Assembly (NCBI RefSeq): GCF_016086655.4 | Contig: NC_052140.2 | Coordinates: forward strand, 4,402,001 to 4,466,000 | DNA length: 64,000 bases | Reading direction: 5' to 3' | DNA from: Lepeophtheirus salmonis | Taxonomy: Eukaryota > Arthropoda > Copepoda > Siphonostomatoida > Caligidae | Part shown: piece by piece, positions 24,599-35,560 of the stretch | Numbering within the stretch: the stretch's first letter is position 1 | How the letters are laid out: each line of letters starts with the position of its first letter | Position numbers and translations under genes: made by a program | The notes under the pieces: generated by a model | The model's database searches: none | The model's input: only the letters and a program-made list of their open reading frames with translations | What the model was told of the DNA's origin: nothing

Positions 24599-25534
24599 AA
24601 AAAAAAAAAATATCCCATCTGAAAAAGTAATATTTCTCACGATAACAATATTTTCACACCGATTTCGGTAACATAATTGATTTGATACTTCGGTATGCTT
24701 TTGATACTTGAAAATTCACATGCACAGTCTGTAGGACTTTTTTCCTGGACTGGGTGCTAGCTCCGAAATTTGGGGACTTATAATAATAATAAAAAATCTT
24801 GTTGTTTTTTTTACATAAGAAAACTTTGATTGTGGTAAGCGGAGGAGGGTTAAGAAATTCGAGGGTTTGTAATAATCGGTAAGCCATTTTTTTAATGATT
24901 TAGTGGAGTACTTGGTCCAATAATAGCTTAGATTAGTAGCCTTTTAAATTCCTCATTAACCTGGGACAACTATAATATAGGTATATTGAACAACACCACT
25001 ATCTAATTTATCAATATAGTTAAGGTTCTTACAGCTGTAAAAAAGATCTTGTTGCAACGTTTTCGTGTGATCCTTGGTCTCCCCTACTAAATATGCATAA
25101 TAATTCAAATTAAAACACAGCTATTCTACATTAAGCCAAATTAATTTTCAGTTATAATAAATAATTATGAGTAATTATGTTATTGATGTTATTTAATTAA
25201 ATTATTGCTAAAAATCTATAGTTAAATTAAATTAAATTTTATATTAACGATAACACCTAAGTGAAGACGGTATAGTCTCTCAAAGATAGCAAAAGATGAA
25301 ATTTGATTATAAGGATGAATAATAATTTATGTTGGTAAGATTAGGTTCTTATCCAGTTGATTTGAAACGATGTTCTTTATTATTTCGTATTATTCAATTC
25401 TTTGATGCCATTTTATAATAATTAGATTTGATAATTTGTAAGGAAAAAAAGAGAAATACAAATGTATAGCTTCACTTTTAATAAAATATTACTAGGCAAT
25501 ATTATAATACAGTATCGAATAAAATAATCAAATT
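24599..25534. other. Spacer between two inverted SINE-like copies, no gene seen
   Basis: Contains an A run at 24599-24610 next to the SINE-like copy, and AT-rich DNA. A 77-codon minus frame at 24654-24887 is not recognisable. Confidence 0.4.
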
Positions 25535-25620
25535 GATGTAACTCATCGACAACGTGATTGAGAGAAATTATTCTTTTGAACTCAATGTGCGTAGGTTTGC
25601 TCCCTGGTCATGCTTAGAGA
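25535..25620 (+). repeat. tRNA-derived SINE-like copy (plus)
   Basis: Aligns with the reverse complement of 24516-24598 through GAAATTATTCTTTTGAACTC and AATGTGCGTAGG. The B box is degraded to GGTTTGCTCCC. Both copies continue into similar AG-rich tails (TTAGAGAAAG against CTAGAAAAG). Confidence 0.6.
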
Positions 25621-26124
25621 AAGAAATATATATATGAACTTCAAAAAAGATTCTTTGGTTATATAAAAAAATTGTAATACTATTTATTTTACATATACTT
25701 AATCAGTGCAACTCCATCTAAACAATTAAAGGGGCATTAAAGAAATACCATGTGAGATTGATATACCTATTATTAAATATATAAAAAAATTGACAATAAT
25801 AATCTGGGAGTAGGAGTTACATACTTGAAAAAAGATAGCAGTTGGTAAGATGGACTTATTTGGCTAATTACCAGATAATTTTAAGCTTTGTTCTGTTTCT
25901 TTTTGGGGGAAAGGTTGTGTGGTACAATAAAGATAACGACGTCATACGTATTAAATATATATATATAAACTCAATGGCATATTTTGGAAAAATATACATT
26001 TTAAAATATATGTTTTGTAATTTCAATAAAAGTTATTATAACAAACTTTATCAGAAATAAAATGAAAAGTAATACATGGTATCTCATAATCCTGGAAGAG
26101 AGGATAAATACAAATTACATAAGA
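25621..26124. other. No gene seen
   Basis: AT-rich; a 72-codon frame at 25842-26060 (+) is I/K/Y-rich and looks random. Confidence 0.4.
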
Positions 26125-26370
26125 TACGAGGGTGGTCTGAAAAGTTATCGACCTCAACGTGAAGATAACTGCACTCGTAAATAAAAGCTAGTCACATCAA
26201 TTTAGCATCTGTTGACAGTTACTCACCAAAGTCTCAGCCATTTTGGACGCTAAGTTGTTATGCAACAGTCATTTGAGTGAGTTGATGTGATTGTTTTTTG
26301 GATAAAAAATCTGAATTTTTTATTTTATTTTTCAACATAGTCAGCATGTAACTCTATAAACTTCTCCAAG
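26125..26370. mobile_element. Mariner fragment with inversion junction
   Basis: Left terminal repeat at 26125-26162 (TACGAGGGTGGTCTGAAAAG onward). It is followed on plus by an untranslated leader also seen at 48113-48183 (shared CAGTCATTTGAGT), then by 26325-26370, which on minus encodes the transposase end (LEKFIELHADYVEK, stop at 26325-26327). Leader and C-terminus point in opposite directions, so about 1 kb is missing and one side is inverted. Same family as 12424-12692. Confidence 0.75.
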
Positions 26371-28761
26371 TGAAGTTATATACGCGACGGGTTACAGACA
26401 TGGGAGCATTGGTGGGAGAAGTGAAAAGAATTACAAAGAAGAATATGATTAAAAAAATAAAATCATAGTTTTATTTCAAGGACTCAAGGAATGTCTACAT
26501 TAGTTTTCATGTCATCTAAATTATTTAGACTCATAAAATTTGTCTACAACTACATCTCCAGGATTCTATAATTTTGACAATAATTAATATCCTAATCGAG
26601 TGTCAAGTCTTAGATCACAAGTCCAAGCCCTAGATTATTTTTTATCGAGACGTCAGATTTCTTTTGAGACCATTTAAAGCTATTATAATACAGGGTAAAT
26701 AAAGCAGCTTTTCTCAAAATGGGTGCCTAGACACACTTTAATTTTTATAATACCCATAGATGGAAACATTAATGTATAATCTTATAAGTATCTTATTTTT
26801 GATTAACCATTAATGTTAATTCTTAATTTATTATATAGTTCTTTATCCAATTTTTGGGGTATGTTACTTCATTTTTTATCTGAGTTATTAAAAGTTTCTA
26901 AGGATGCAAATATCAACCCTCTTTGTAAGGACAGAGGCAAATTATTTGCAAATTTCAAATACAGCAAGTTCTAAGATAATTTCTTATAAAGAGAGATCCA
27001 GATACAAAAAAACAACAACACAATATTTATAATTCTATAGCTTGGATTATATACTAGGAAAGTTTATGCTTCATGAAAGACCAAAGCAATAAATAATACT
27101 ATTTTCAATTGTAACCCAGTTAACTATTCTTGCGATGTAGATAAAAAAGGAATATGTTCTTTTGATTATAAATAGAACCCGTCTTGTTTGATAATAATTT
27201 ATTAATTTAGAAATAACCTATGCAGCAACAGTTTCGCCCCTCCCTAGTAATAAATAAATAACCGAGTAATCCTTTGGTGCAAAAACAGTTAGCCAATGTT
27301 TTTCAACTTTTTGAAAGAAAATAAAAAATGAAAAGTTGCGTGATTAATAATTATACTTCCATCAATATAGTATATCATTATTGTGAAACTACCCGCCTTC
27401 TTTTGAATTAGTTCGAACACCCATGAGCCCCCTTTCTACCTATACTACCACAATTTCGACATTTTTTGTATCTTTTTTTGGTCAACGGTGTTTACTTGTT
27501 GTATATGTATGTCTGTTTCTTATCCTTTTTCATCATTAATTTATCCATGTACTATCAAAAATATAAGAGTTTTATTTTTTGTCTTAAAAGAAAACAAAAA
27601 TATTGGTAGAGTGTCTCGAGGACACAACATCCGTATAGATTGAAAAAAAAATTAAATTGAAACATATAGATAAAAATGTTGGCGCTAACTACCGATTTGT
27701 ACATATAAAAAACCCTCTAAGGATGAATTCCTATGAAGTTGATACGAAAAAGGGGGGGGGGGAAGTTGACTTTATGTTTTCATGTTTCTTTTCCCAAAAT
27801 ATTTTATCTATTAAAAGTATCTGAGAGTACGTTATTTAAACGTGTTTTTATTATATTCGGATTTGACTGCATGTTTTATTCACAGCATATATTCTTTCTA
27901 GAGAGATTATACATATATATATAATGTTAGTTTATAATTTGGTCACTAGACAAAAAATCATACCCATTAAACAACTAATAATATTTGAGACATATAATGA
28001 CTAATAAAATAGTATGAGTTAAATATATCTATGAAATTGAATTATAATAAATTTCACAATTATGACAAAATTAAAAGTATGATCTGTAAAAATCATGTAA
28101 AAGGGTTTTTAACCCTTATAAGTCTTTTTATTGAATTTTGTTCTGAACTCGACATATTTCCTTTTTTGGGCTCGAATATGATAAAAAGACACTCTTCTTT
28201 AGATTCTAAAATCTGCTTCCCAAAGAAAGAGTCAACTTTATTTTCTTAAGAGGTCTGGTAGTTTTCCTGAAATGAATTTTCATCCCACCGTCCCTTGTGG
28301 AATACGGAATCTTGAGGCATCTCTTGAGATGGAGGATCAAGCTAGAAATATCTTCCTTCTATTCCCTGTATTTAGCCTAACTCTTGGATAAAATAAAATT
28401 CCATATTTTCTATTCTTAATGAATGAAATTCTTAGGTATCATTCTAAGGGAGAACAGAAGTTATGTTTTTACATCAGTTTGTTAGTTTTTAGTCACAAGG
28501 ATTACACCAAAAATTACAGATCAATTTTGATAAAACTTGGTGCAAAGATTATATAAGCAAAGTAAGAGGGCATCAAATTTTGAGAGGCAAAGGTAACACA
28601 AAACGCAAAAAAATGCGTAATCAAACATTACTTTGAAAAAATTACGATACATAACTCAATTTGATTTTAATCAGGGGTTTTGTGCTCTGCCCAGTGCCCA
28701 TTTTAGTTTGAAGAATTTTTTAGTAGGAAAAGTTTTGTTTCAAAACGTTTCATTAGGTTAG
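26371..28761. other. No gene seen
   Basis: Anonymous AT-rich sequence. There is an 11-base G run at 27752-27762. Frames at 27733-27924 and 28031-28249 (+) have no motifs. Confidence 0.4.
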
Positions 28762-28947
28762 TTGTATCAGCCACATGAGGAAGAAAATATTCCCAAATCC
28801 AACTCCGTATCAAGCAAAGACGTAGACAGGAATATGTCAGACAATAAATATCCTCAATTTAACAAGGACGACTTGACTGACACTTATCCAAACCTCAGTA
28901 TTACTAGTGATTACTTTATAATTAGATTTTTCCTCCTCAAAATTTGA
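28762..28947 (+). CDS. Candidate exon of an unrecognised gene
   Basis: The frame opens after TTAGTTGTATCAG, a plausible splice acceptor, and reads as a hydrophilic, acidic protein (PHEEENIPKSNSVSSKDVDR, NKDDLTDTYPNLSITSD) unlike random AT-rich translation. Codon third positions are mixed. After about residue 52 the translation becomes I/F-rich, suggesting the exon ends near 28915, but no strong GT donor is obvious. No known domain. It could also be part of a retroelement ORF1. Confidence 0.3.
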   Translation: MYQPHEEENIPKSNSVSSKDVDRNMSDNKYPQFNKDDLTDTYPNLSITSDYFIIRFFLLKI

Positions 28948-30659
28948 AGAATAATGATAACCTTTCGGAAAATTAAAGAACATTCTTCTTATTAACATCT
29001 AAAAAAAAAAGTTACACTCATTAACGTCATATTCTATACAACTCTAGTTAAAGAAATACGTTTATAGAAATATTCAACGTTACCACATGTAGTCGGAAAC
29101 TTGTTTTTGTTTTTTATGCTCATATAAAAAATTAATAAAACCGTTTACTCCTTTTTAGGGGTTCCAATGTTTAAAAATATCCTCAAATCAAAAACATTAT
29201 ATAGTAATTCCTTACCTGAAAATTTCGTATTATAATACATTCTTTTTTAATTACTATAAAATATTCTAGAATATCAAATTTAAATTTATTATTTCTAAGC
29301 AATATTATCATGTTGTCTAATTTAGCAAATTTATTTTCTATTATTATAATTTAATTCAATTTAATGTAAATATTGCAATTATATATTTTAATATATTCAT
29401 TAATTTGATATTCATCATATTTAATAAGTAATAATTTTATTATTTAAAAAAATAAAATAAGAACTATACCACAATTAATTAGTTTAGAATATTACTTATT
29501 CTTACGGTGTTATAGATAGGACCCAAAACGAGTGTGATATTTTCTTTAATTGTTAATTTGAACATTGTGTTATATTATCTAATGCTGCAACCATTATTTT
29601 TTAATGTTTGAGGAGAGAGCATTTAAGAATAAAATAATTACCATGGTAGAGTGGGGGACCTGAAATTTGGCAATCATATTGGACTCAACTTAATCATACT
29701 ATCAAAGAATTGTGACTCAACTTGGATTCAAATCAGGATTCAAACTCAAGGCAAGAATTGTATGTAGTCTCTCCGAGTTCGAAGCGCTCAAACTCATTAT
29801 TTTTTCAGTTTGAAGGGTTATAGGAAATATTTTTTGGAGCAGCGATATTTTTGTACTAATGTTGTAGGATTTTTGTTTTTTGTTTTCAGTTAATTTAATT
29901 CACACATAGAGGATAAATTTGAGATATTATAGCGTTCAGCTCAAAAAGTGTCAGTTACAAAAAGTGTTGCAATTGTCCCCGTATTGGTTAATCTCATTAA
30001 ATGTTTATATATTTACGTTTCATTGGGATATAAGAATACAAGTTGAAGTATTAAAATCAAATAATAAGGAATAAGGAAAATAAAAATAAAAGATTTAGAT
30101 CTTATTTTCTACAACTCTAAATAAGATCTCTATATAGATTCAAACAATAACATAGTAATATACATATGTTGTGTTAAATTTAGAAGAGTCTATGTCAAAC
30201 AATTGTTGCAACTGTCCCCGGTCATTCAAATGCATTCTAAATACATTCAAATGCATACATGTATATTTAATGAACAGAATACTATTATAAATAAAAAAAT
30301 ATCAATTTAATAATAATAGAACGAGATGTTTGAAATATGTTCTTACATATTTATAAGTATTAAAAAAAATGAAAGAAAAGCTATGTTCCTTATATATTTT
30401 ATCATGCAAGGGCCTAAAAACATTTTTATTGCACAAAAATTAATTTTATTTAATATATATGTAGGAAGGGTCCAATGAGTTTAATAATCTAAATTGCTCC
30501 ACGAAATATCTTTAAATATTCTTTTTTGTTATCAAACTTGCAGCACTTTGTAATAAAATTTGTATTATAGTTGTTATGTATACTTACTGTCCTTGTGTTC
30601 CACTTGACATTTTATAATTTTAAAAGCTGTTAATAAATATTTTTGTTCAGTACAAGTTG
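28948..30659. other. No gene seen
   Basis: Strongly AT-rich. GTTGCAATTGTCCCCG near 29970 is echoed by GTTGCAACTGTCCCCGG near 30205, a short direct repeat 235 bases apart. Confidence 0.4.
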
Positions 30660-30835
30660 CAACTTGTACGCCTCATAACGCCATTTATAATTAAAGGTGT
30701 ATTAAACATGTTTTAGAATGCGTGGCTGTTTATTTCCTATCTCTCACGGCTGCTTGCAGCTAACTTAATAAAACCTAATCTCAGCTAAGCTGCTCTTCTC
30801 TCAAACATTTTTAAAATTGTCAGGGTTGGCCATGT
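30660..30835 (+). repeat. Interspersed repeat family R1, copy 3
   Basis: Core GCAGCTAACTTAATAAAACC, CTAAGCTGCTCTTCT and AAATTGTCAGGGTTGGCC matches the other family members. The 5' half is diverged. Confidence 0.7.
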
Positions 30836-30903
30836 TAAATTTATTTTATTTTATTTTTCGGTAACGGTAACACATATTACTTATAGAATTTTCATTTTAG
30901 TAA

Positions 30904-31134
30904 CTAAAAAATAGCACGAGGAGCAGGCTGAAGCAAGGAAAACAAGGCATATGGTACAACTGAATTAAGACAACAACAGTTTTTCTTTTTGTAATTTTGA
31001 AACGTAGTTTCTTCATACAAATATGTAAGCTCTAGTGATGAGTGTAAGTCCTTGTTGAACTTAGAGGAGAATTTAGGATTGACATCGAAGTAATTCCAGC
31101 TAATAGCATTGCTATATAAAGAGTAGTTACTCAT
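30904..31134 (-). CDS. Unassigned 76-codon frame between two R1 repeats
   Basis: Begins with ATG at 31134 and reads protein-like (FDVNPKFSSKFNKDLHSSLE), then a cysteine cluster. No family recognised. It is bracketed by R1 copies at 30660-30835 and 31140-31205, so it may be an insertion or the interior of a longer element that carries R1 at its edges. Confidence 0.25.
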   Translation of the reverse strand: MSNYSLYSNAISWNYFDVNPKFSSKFNKDLHSSLELTYLYEETTFQNYKKKNCCCLNSVVPYALFSLLQPAPRAIF

Positions 31135-31139
31135 ATCTA

Positions 31140-31205
31140 CATGCAGCTAATTTAATAAAATGTCATGACAGCTAAGTTGTTCTCCTCCCAAAAATTCCCA
31201 ACAGT
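31140..31205 (+). repeat. Interspersed repeat family R1, copy 4 (partial)
   Basis: Carries GCAGCTAATTTAATAAAATG, TCATGACAGCTAAGTTG and TTCTCCTCCCAAAAA. Only the core is present. Confidence 0.75.
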
Positions 31206-31808
31206 TTCATATACAAATATTGGAAAAAATGAATAAATATATTTCTATTAAAACTCGTAGCCAACAAGGAATTCTAATCCTCAATTTAGATAACAATATA
31301 TTAATATTAAATCACGTGTCTCCCACAAAACTGGACTAATTTAACTATTAAAACTAATAGATATGTTATAATTAGTAGTGTTATGCCATACCCCTCTACG
31401 AAGAATAGTCTGATGCCAGGCAGCAAAGAGCAGGGATTGAAAATTAATATAAATCTTTATTTCGAGTGACGACTCTGAAGTAAGTTTTCATTGGTCATTT
31501 GGTAGAAAAATGAAATATGCTCATGAAGAAAGTATTTTTCGTCTTCTTACGTACAATACCAAAGATGATCCTTAGGAATAGGTAAAATATAATAGATTAT
31601 ATTCTTCTCGAGTGGGATTACCTCTCAATTTTACAACACATAATTATAATAATGATAAACATGTCCTTCTTAACTCACTTAATCAAACATTTTAAAACAC
31701 AAAGAAAAAAAACACGATATAGACGATAATGTACCTTAGGCATAAGTTCGTAGAAATGGAAGGAAAAAAAAGAAGAACTGCACTGTCCACGTTTGAGATG
31801 TTCTTGCC
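31206..31808. other. No gene seen
   Basis: AT-rich, no recognisable signal. Confidence 0.4.
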
Positions 31809-32045
31809 CTAATTGAAGTGCAATGCCTTACACAACACGGGTAATTGGTTCCACGGACATGTCTTGCCACGTGAATCCGCGTTGTTCGAGAGCATGCAAT
31901 ACATATAAAATGCGGTAATTGGTTTTGAAGAATGTGATGCACCTTCTTCATGAAGCTTTATTACATCAATCTTATGCTCATAGGTTAGCCACTTCCGCTT
32001 CATAGGCACAGAAGCACTTTGATTCGTTTTCCTTTTTGATCTCAT
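31809..32045 (-). pseudogene. Pogo/Tigger-like CENP-B helix-turn-helix fragment
   Basis: The minus frame starts at ATG 32043-32045 and contains PMKRKWLTYEHKIDVIKLHE followed by EGA. This matches the CENP-B/psq N-terminal DNA-binding block (KRK.LT...K..VIK..E.G) of pogo and Tigger transposases. After about 35 residues the similarity ends and the frame continues as unrelated sequence, so the rest of the transposase, including the DDE domain, is absent. A nearby minus frame at 31736-31951 may be a shifted continuation. Confidence 0.65.
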
Positions 32046-32869
32046 GTTTATAAAAGGGTTTTTTATAATTTTAAGTACTTATGATGAGCACGACGTCACT
32101 CGCATGAGTCTCGTTGGATATTGAGGTGCAGTATTGCCATATGCACGTAGACATTGTGGTAGTTAAAAGCTGGGAGCACACAAGATTTCTCATGATGAAA
32201 ATTGCACAACTTTCTGCATGGCTACAAACTTAATATTATATTTTTTTGCATGGTATTTTTATTTAAAGGGTCTTGAAATCAAGAACCATGGTATAGCTAA
32301 ACCTGCATATATCAAAACTACGTTGTGTGAGGCATTCTGTACATAATAGTTTTTGAATACAAAGAAAAACCGTCATCTTTGAAAAAACAGGGAATTTTTG
32401 GACTACATAGATATACTTTTTGCCTAAAAATTGAGAAATTTGACCCACAAGTCCCTTTTTTTAGATTTTCTTACTGCCATTGAATGTTTCTTATTTGCAA
32501 AAAAAAAAGTAATAATTTACCCTTTACTTTTTGCACTTTGAATGTATGGTTTGATTTTTTCAAGTAAAAATAACTATTTATTTCTAGAAGCTTGCAAAAT
32601 GCGTTTTAGATCCATGTTTTAATTTAACTTTCAACTAATAACTTTATAAAAAAAGTTTTTAGTATATGTATTTAAGTATTTTTAAAAGAAATCTTCTAAT
32701 AAAATTTGTAAGCTTTTTTCATAATAAAAAATACATAAAAAACTCAGACATGACTAATACAACATATATTCAATTTAATGTAAAAATCATAGCCAGTAAT
32801 GCATAAAACATGTATTGCCGGTATAGAAAAATAAAAGAAATCTGAAATCAATGTAGTACATTTGACAAT
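32046..32869. other. No gene seen
   Basis: AT-rich. A 61-codon minus frame at 32263-32448 is unrecognised. Confidence 0.4.
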
Positions 32870-33040
32870 TTCTAAAATATTTGAAAGTAGTGCAGCTTAG
32901 CTATCATGACTCTTTATTTTACCAGCTACAAGCAGCTGTGAGAGGAAACACAAATACCACTCTGTATATAGGAAGGGCATATAGGCTGGAATTACTCTGA
33001 CGTCAAACCTTAAAACTTCTCCGAGTCCAGCAAGTATTTA
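32870..33040 (-). repeat. Interspersed repeat family R1, copy 5 (minus)
   Basis: Reverse-complement match to the 6.7 and 47 kb copies: GCAGCTTAGCTATCATGA, AGCTACAAGCAGCTGTGAGA and the distal GGAATTACTCTGA region. Shares AGCTACAAGCAGCTGT exactly with copy 2. Confidence 0.75.
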
Positions 33041-33224
33041 ATACTAGTTATTGTTTTATTCTTGGATATTCCCTTCTCAAGTACTGAATAATAATTATAC
33101 TAGCTTTGAAAATAAAAATGTGTGTATAGATTGCCTGCTAGAACAAGTCGCTCCTGCTTTCTAGTACATATTTTATACACCTTTGATTATAGCGTAGCTC
33201 AACTGAATAGTTTATGATTATAGT

Positions 33225-33500
33225 GGGCCTCCTTAAGCCTTGAATTCAACCCCTGGACTTTGCAGTTTGGACCGTATTTGAGAAGAATTTCTAATTCTTT
33301 TATCCAAATTTGGATTTGCTCCAAGTTGTATGTAATGCCATTGATACGGCCTTCATCGTGAAGCTACCAATCTGTTCACCGGCGTGTCGAGTCTGTTATT
33401 ACAGGTCAAGGAGGGCATAATCAATAAAAACATTTGCTAATTGGTTAGGAGTTGTCTTTTCTTGCTTCATAAAAATCAAGTTTTTCGTAATTTAGTATTG
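33225..33500 (+). pseudogene. Second copy of Tc1/mariner C-terminal region
   Basis: Aligns with 14975-15270 on the same strand. The tail reads SYQSVHRRVESVITGQGGH before TAA 33425-33427, equivalent to the GHIE end of the 15 kb copy and closer to the family form (GQGGH). Upstream residues include a frame break near PSS-stop. The non-coding 3' flank (CATAAAAATCA and TTTTTCGTAATTTAGT) is also shared, so both are copies of the same element end. Confidence 0.75.
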
Positions 33501-35233
33501 GGTCTCCACTTTGTGTTTGTTATGACACAACCTTAACTTTTGGATAAAAATATAAAAAGTTATAAGCTCTTTAAAAAACTCAAGTCAGTTTTAAGGAAAT
33601 TGTGGCTTTTTTTATAAAACTTGAAAACTCACTTACGTTTTCTAAAAAAAACATTGATTATTCTCAAGAAAAGGAATCATGTTGTCAAGATTTTTACAAT
33701 TTAAAAATATAAATTATTATTATTTTTTTGTAAAAATAATATTTACATTTTTAAAATGATGAAAATAAATCAAAATAATGTTGCCCGAGATATAAAAACT
33801 ATACTTTTAATAAAAAAAAAGGTAATTCAAATTTGTTTTTATGTCATTATGTCAAAGATTGTCAATGTTAAAAACTTTATTTCAAGATTATCCCCTCATT
33901 CCTCAATAAAAAGTCCTTGTCACTTGGAGGAACGTCCTTAGCCTTCACTATAGTGTATTCAGTTCGGTCTTAATCAATGAGATGGGGCATGAAGGACCAA
34001 AATAGGGTATATTTTACATACATATATGGGCATTTAAATATTTTTCAAATGCATGTTCCTCCGATAAACAAGTGGCATTTGACTCTAGAATGATATAATA
34101 TTTCCTATATATCTTATTTAAGGACATAGAAACTACGAGCTCTAAATCTCTAAGTTCCGTAATTTTAATTAAAAATTAATATGCTTTTTGTGAGTAAAAA
34201 AAACAATCAACTTTTAAATTAGATAGAGAAGAAGAAAGATAGGGTTGTTTTTAAAGCCTCAGTTGGGATCTAGTCAGAGGGATTAATAATAAAATGTTAG
34301 ACTATTCCTTAGTGTGGGTTAAGAAAATAGTGGTTAGTAACTTACTAATCTTTGGTAGTGTAAAAGAAGAGAGAGGATGTTTCTTTTCTAAACAATCACT
34401 GGATACATCAAACTTTTTTTTTCTTGTGTATTTATATAGTTAGTATGATGGACCAAATATAGATATATTTTTTTTAAAGTTTAAATTGACCATTGGGCTT
34501 AAGGATTTTCTATATCTATACTCCGGCTCAAACCAAGAGGAAATAAATTATATTACTACAATTATACAATTTCGTATATATGTTACGGGTAAGAAAAATA
34601 AGCAAACATGATTATGCAACACTCTTCAAGACAGTTTAAGGAAGCTGAGACTAACAGTTCGTCAAAGTCCTATTTCTAAGTATCGACCATGGAAAAACAG
34701 ATCACCATTAGTTCTTGGCTGTTGTGATCAATGTAGAGAGAACAGATAGATTAAGGACAAAAATGATTTCTTAAAACAGTTCAATGTAATAAACCAGTTT
34801 GAGCCTTGAAAGGAGTAATTCCTCAGTGTTGATGAAGTTTCCAGAGAGAAGGAAGTTAGATTGCGGCTGACCGCATCAATTCTGTCGGATTGAAATTAAC
34901 AAGGCTTCAATGAGTGCAATTGAACAGACTCCAAACAAATAAGTTCATCTGCAAAAAAAAAAAGGACACCTCATAAAATGTAAATGTCATAATAGTACAA
35001 CATACTCCATAAGTAGTTAATTTTATTAATGTGTGGATGTTAAGGATATATTAAGTAAAAATATTTAGATAAAAATTAAATATTAGTAGGTATGTTCAAA
35101 AAGATAATTTTTTGAAATTATTACATTTGATGTCGAAAAATATATTTGTTTTTGTCTATTTAGAAGAAGCTAATAAAATTTCTATTAAATATATATTGAA
35201 CCTGCAGGGTTTTTTCACTACCCCTGGATGGGG
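33501..35233. other. No gene seen
   Basis: AT-rich. 34600-34960 is slightly GC-richer but has no open frame above 60 codons and no recognised motif. Confidence 0.4.
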
Positions 35234-35560
35234 TGTATTATAGGATATCAAAAGGGGTCCTTGATGCTGAGGGAAGCGGTAGCACTAGATAATGATCCAA
35301 CTTTTGGACCAGTGGTTCACTTTCACAACTCGTGGGCGGGGGTGTATCATAGGATATTAGAAGGGGTTCTTGATACTCAGGATAGCGACATTGATATGTT
35401 TTGATCCCCCTTGCGGACATGTAGTTCACTTTATTAACCCGGGGCCGGGGGTGTATTATAATATATCAGAAGGGGCATTCACACTTAAGATAGTGGGACC
35501 GATAGGTTTTGGTCCCCTTCAGAAACCTGCTGAGGTATTTTTTGCGAAGTGGAATAGAGA
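35234..35560 (+). repeat. 109-base tandem array, three units
   Basis: TGTATTATAGGATATCA at 35234, TGTATCATAGGATATTAG at 35343 and TGTATTATAATATATCAG at 35452 mark unit starts exactly 109 bases apart. Each is followed by an AAGGGG block, a TTGAT.CT.AGG-like block and a TTTTGGACC/TTTTGGTCC-like block, then GGTTCACTTT or AGTTCACTTT and a GGGCGGGGG or GGCCGGGGG end. The third unit is incomplete. Because 109 is not a multiple of three, the open minus frame across it (35238-35429) is a by-product. GC content is far above the flanks. Confidence 0.85.

Noticed and set aside
27752..27762. G11 run, and G10 at 47425-47434, as quadruplex sites
   Set aside because: Single runs without further G tracts nearby; simple homopolymers.
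35238..35429. Minus-strand frame through the 109-base tandem array
   Set aside because: The 109-base period is not a multiple of three, so the repeats cannot encode a repeated peptide; the frame is incidental.
35234..35560. CRISPR array
   Set aside because: Three diverged 109-base contiguous units without unique spacers, in animal-type DNA.
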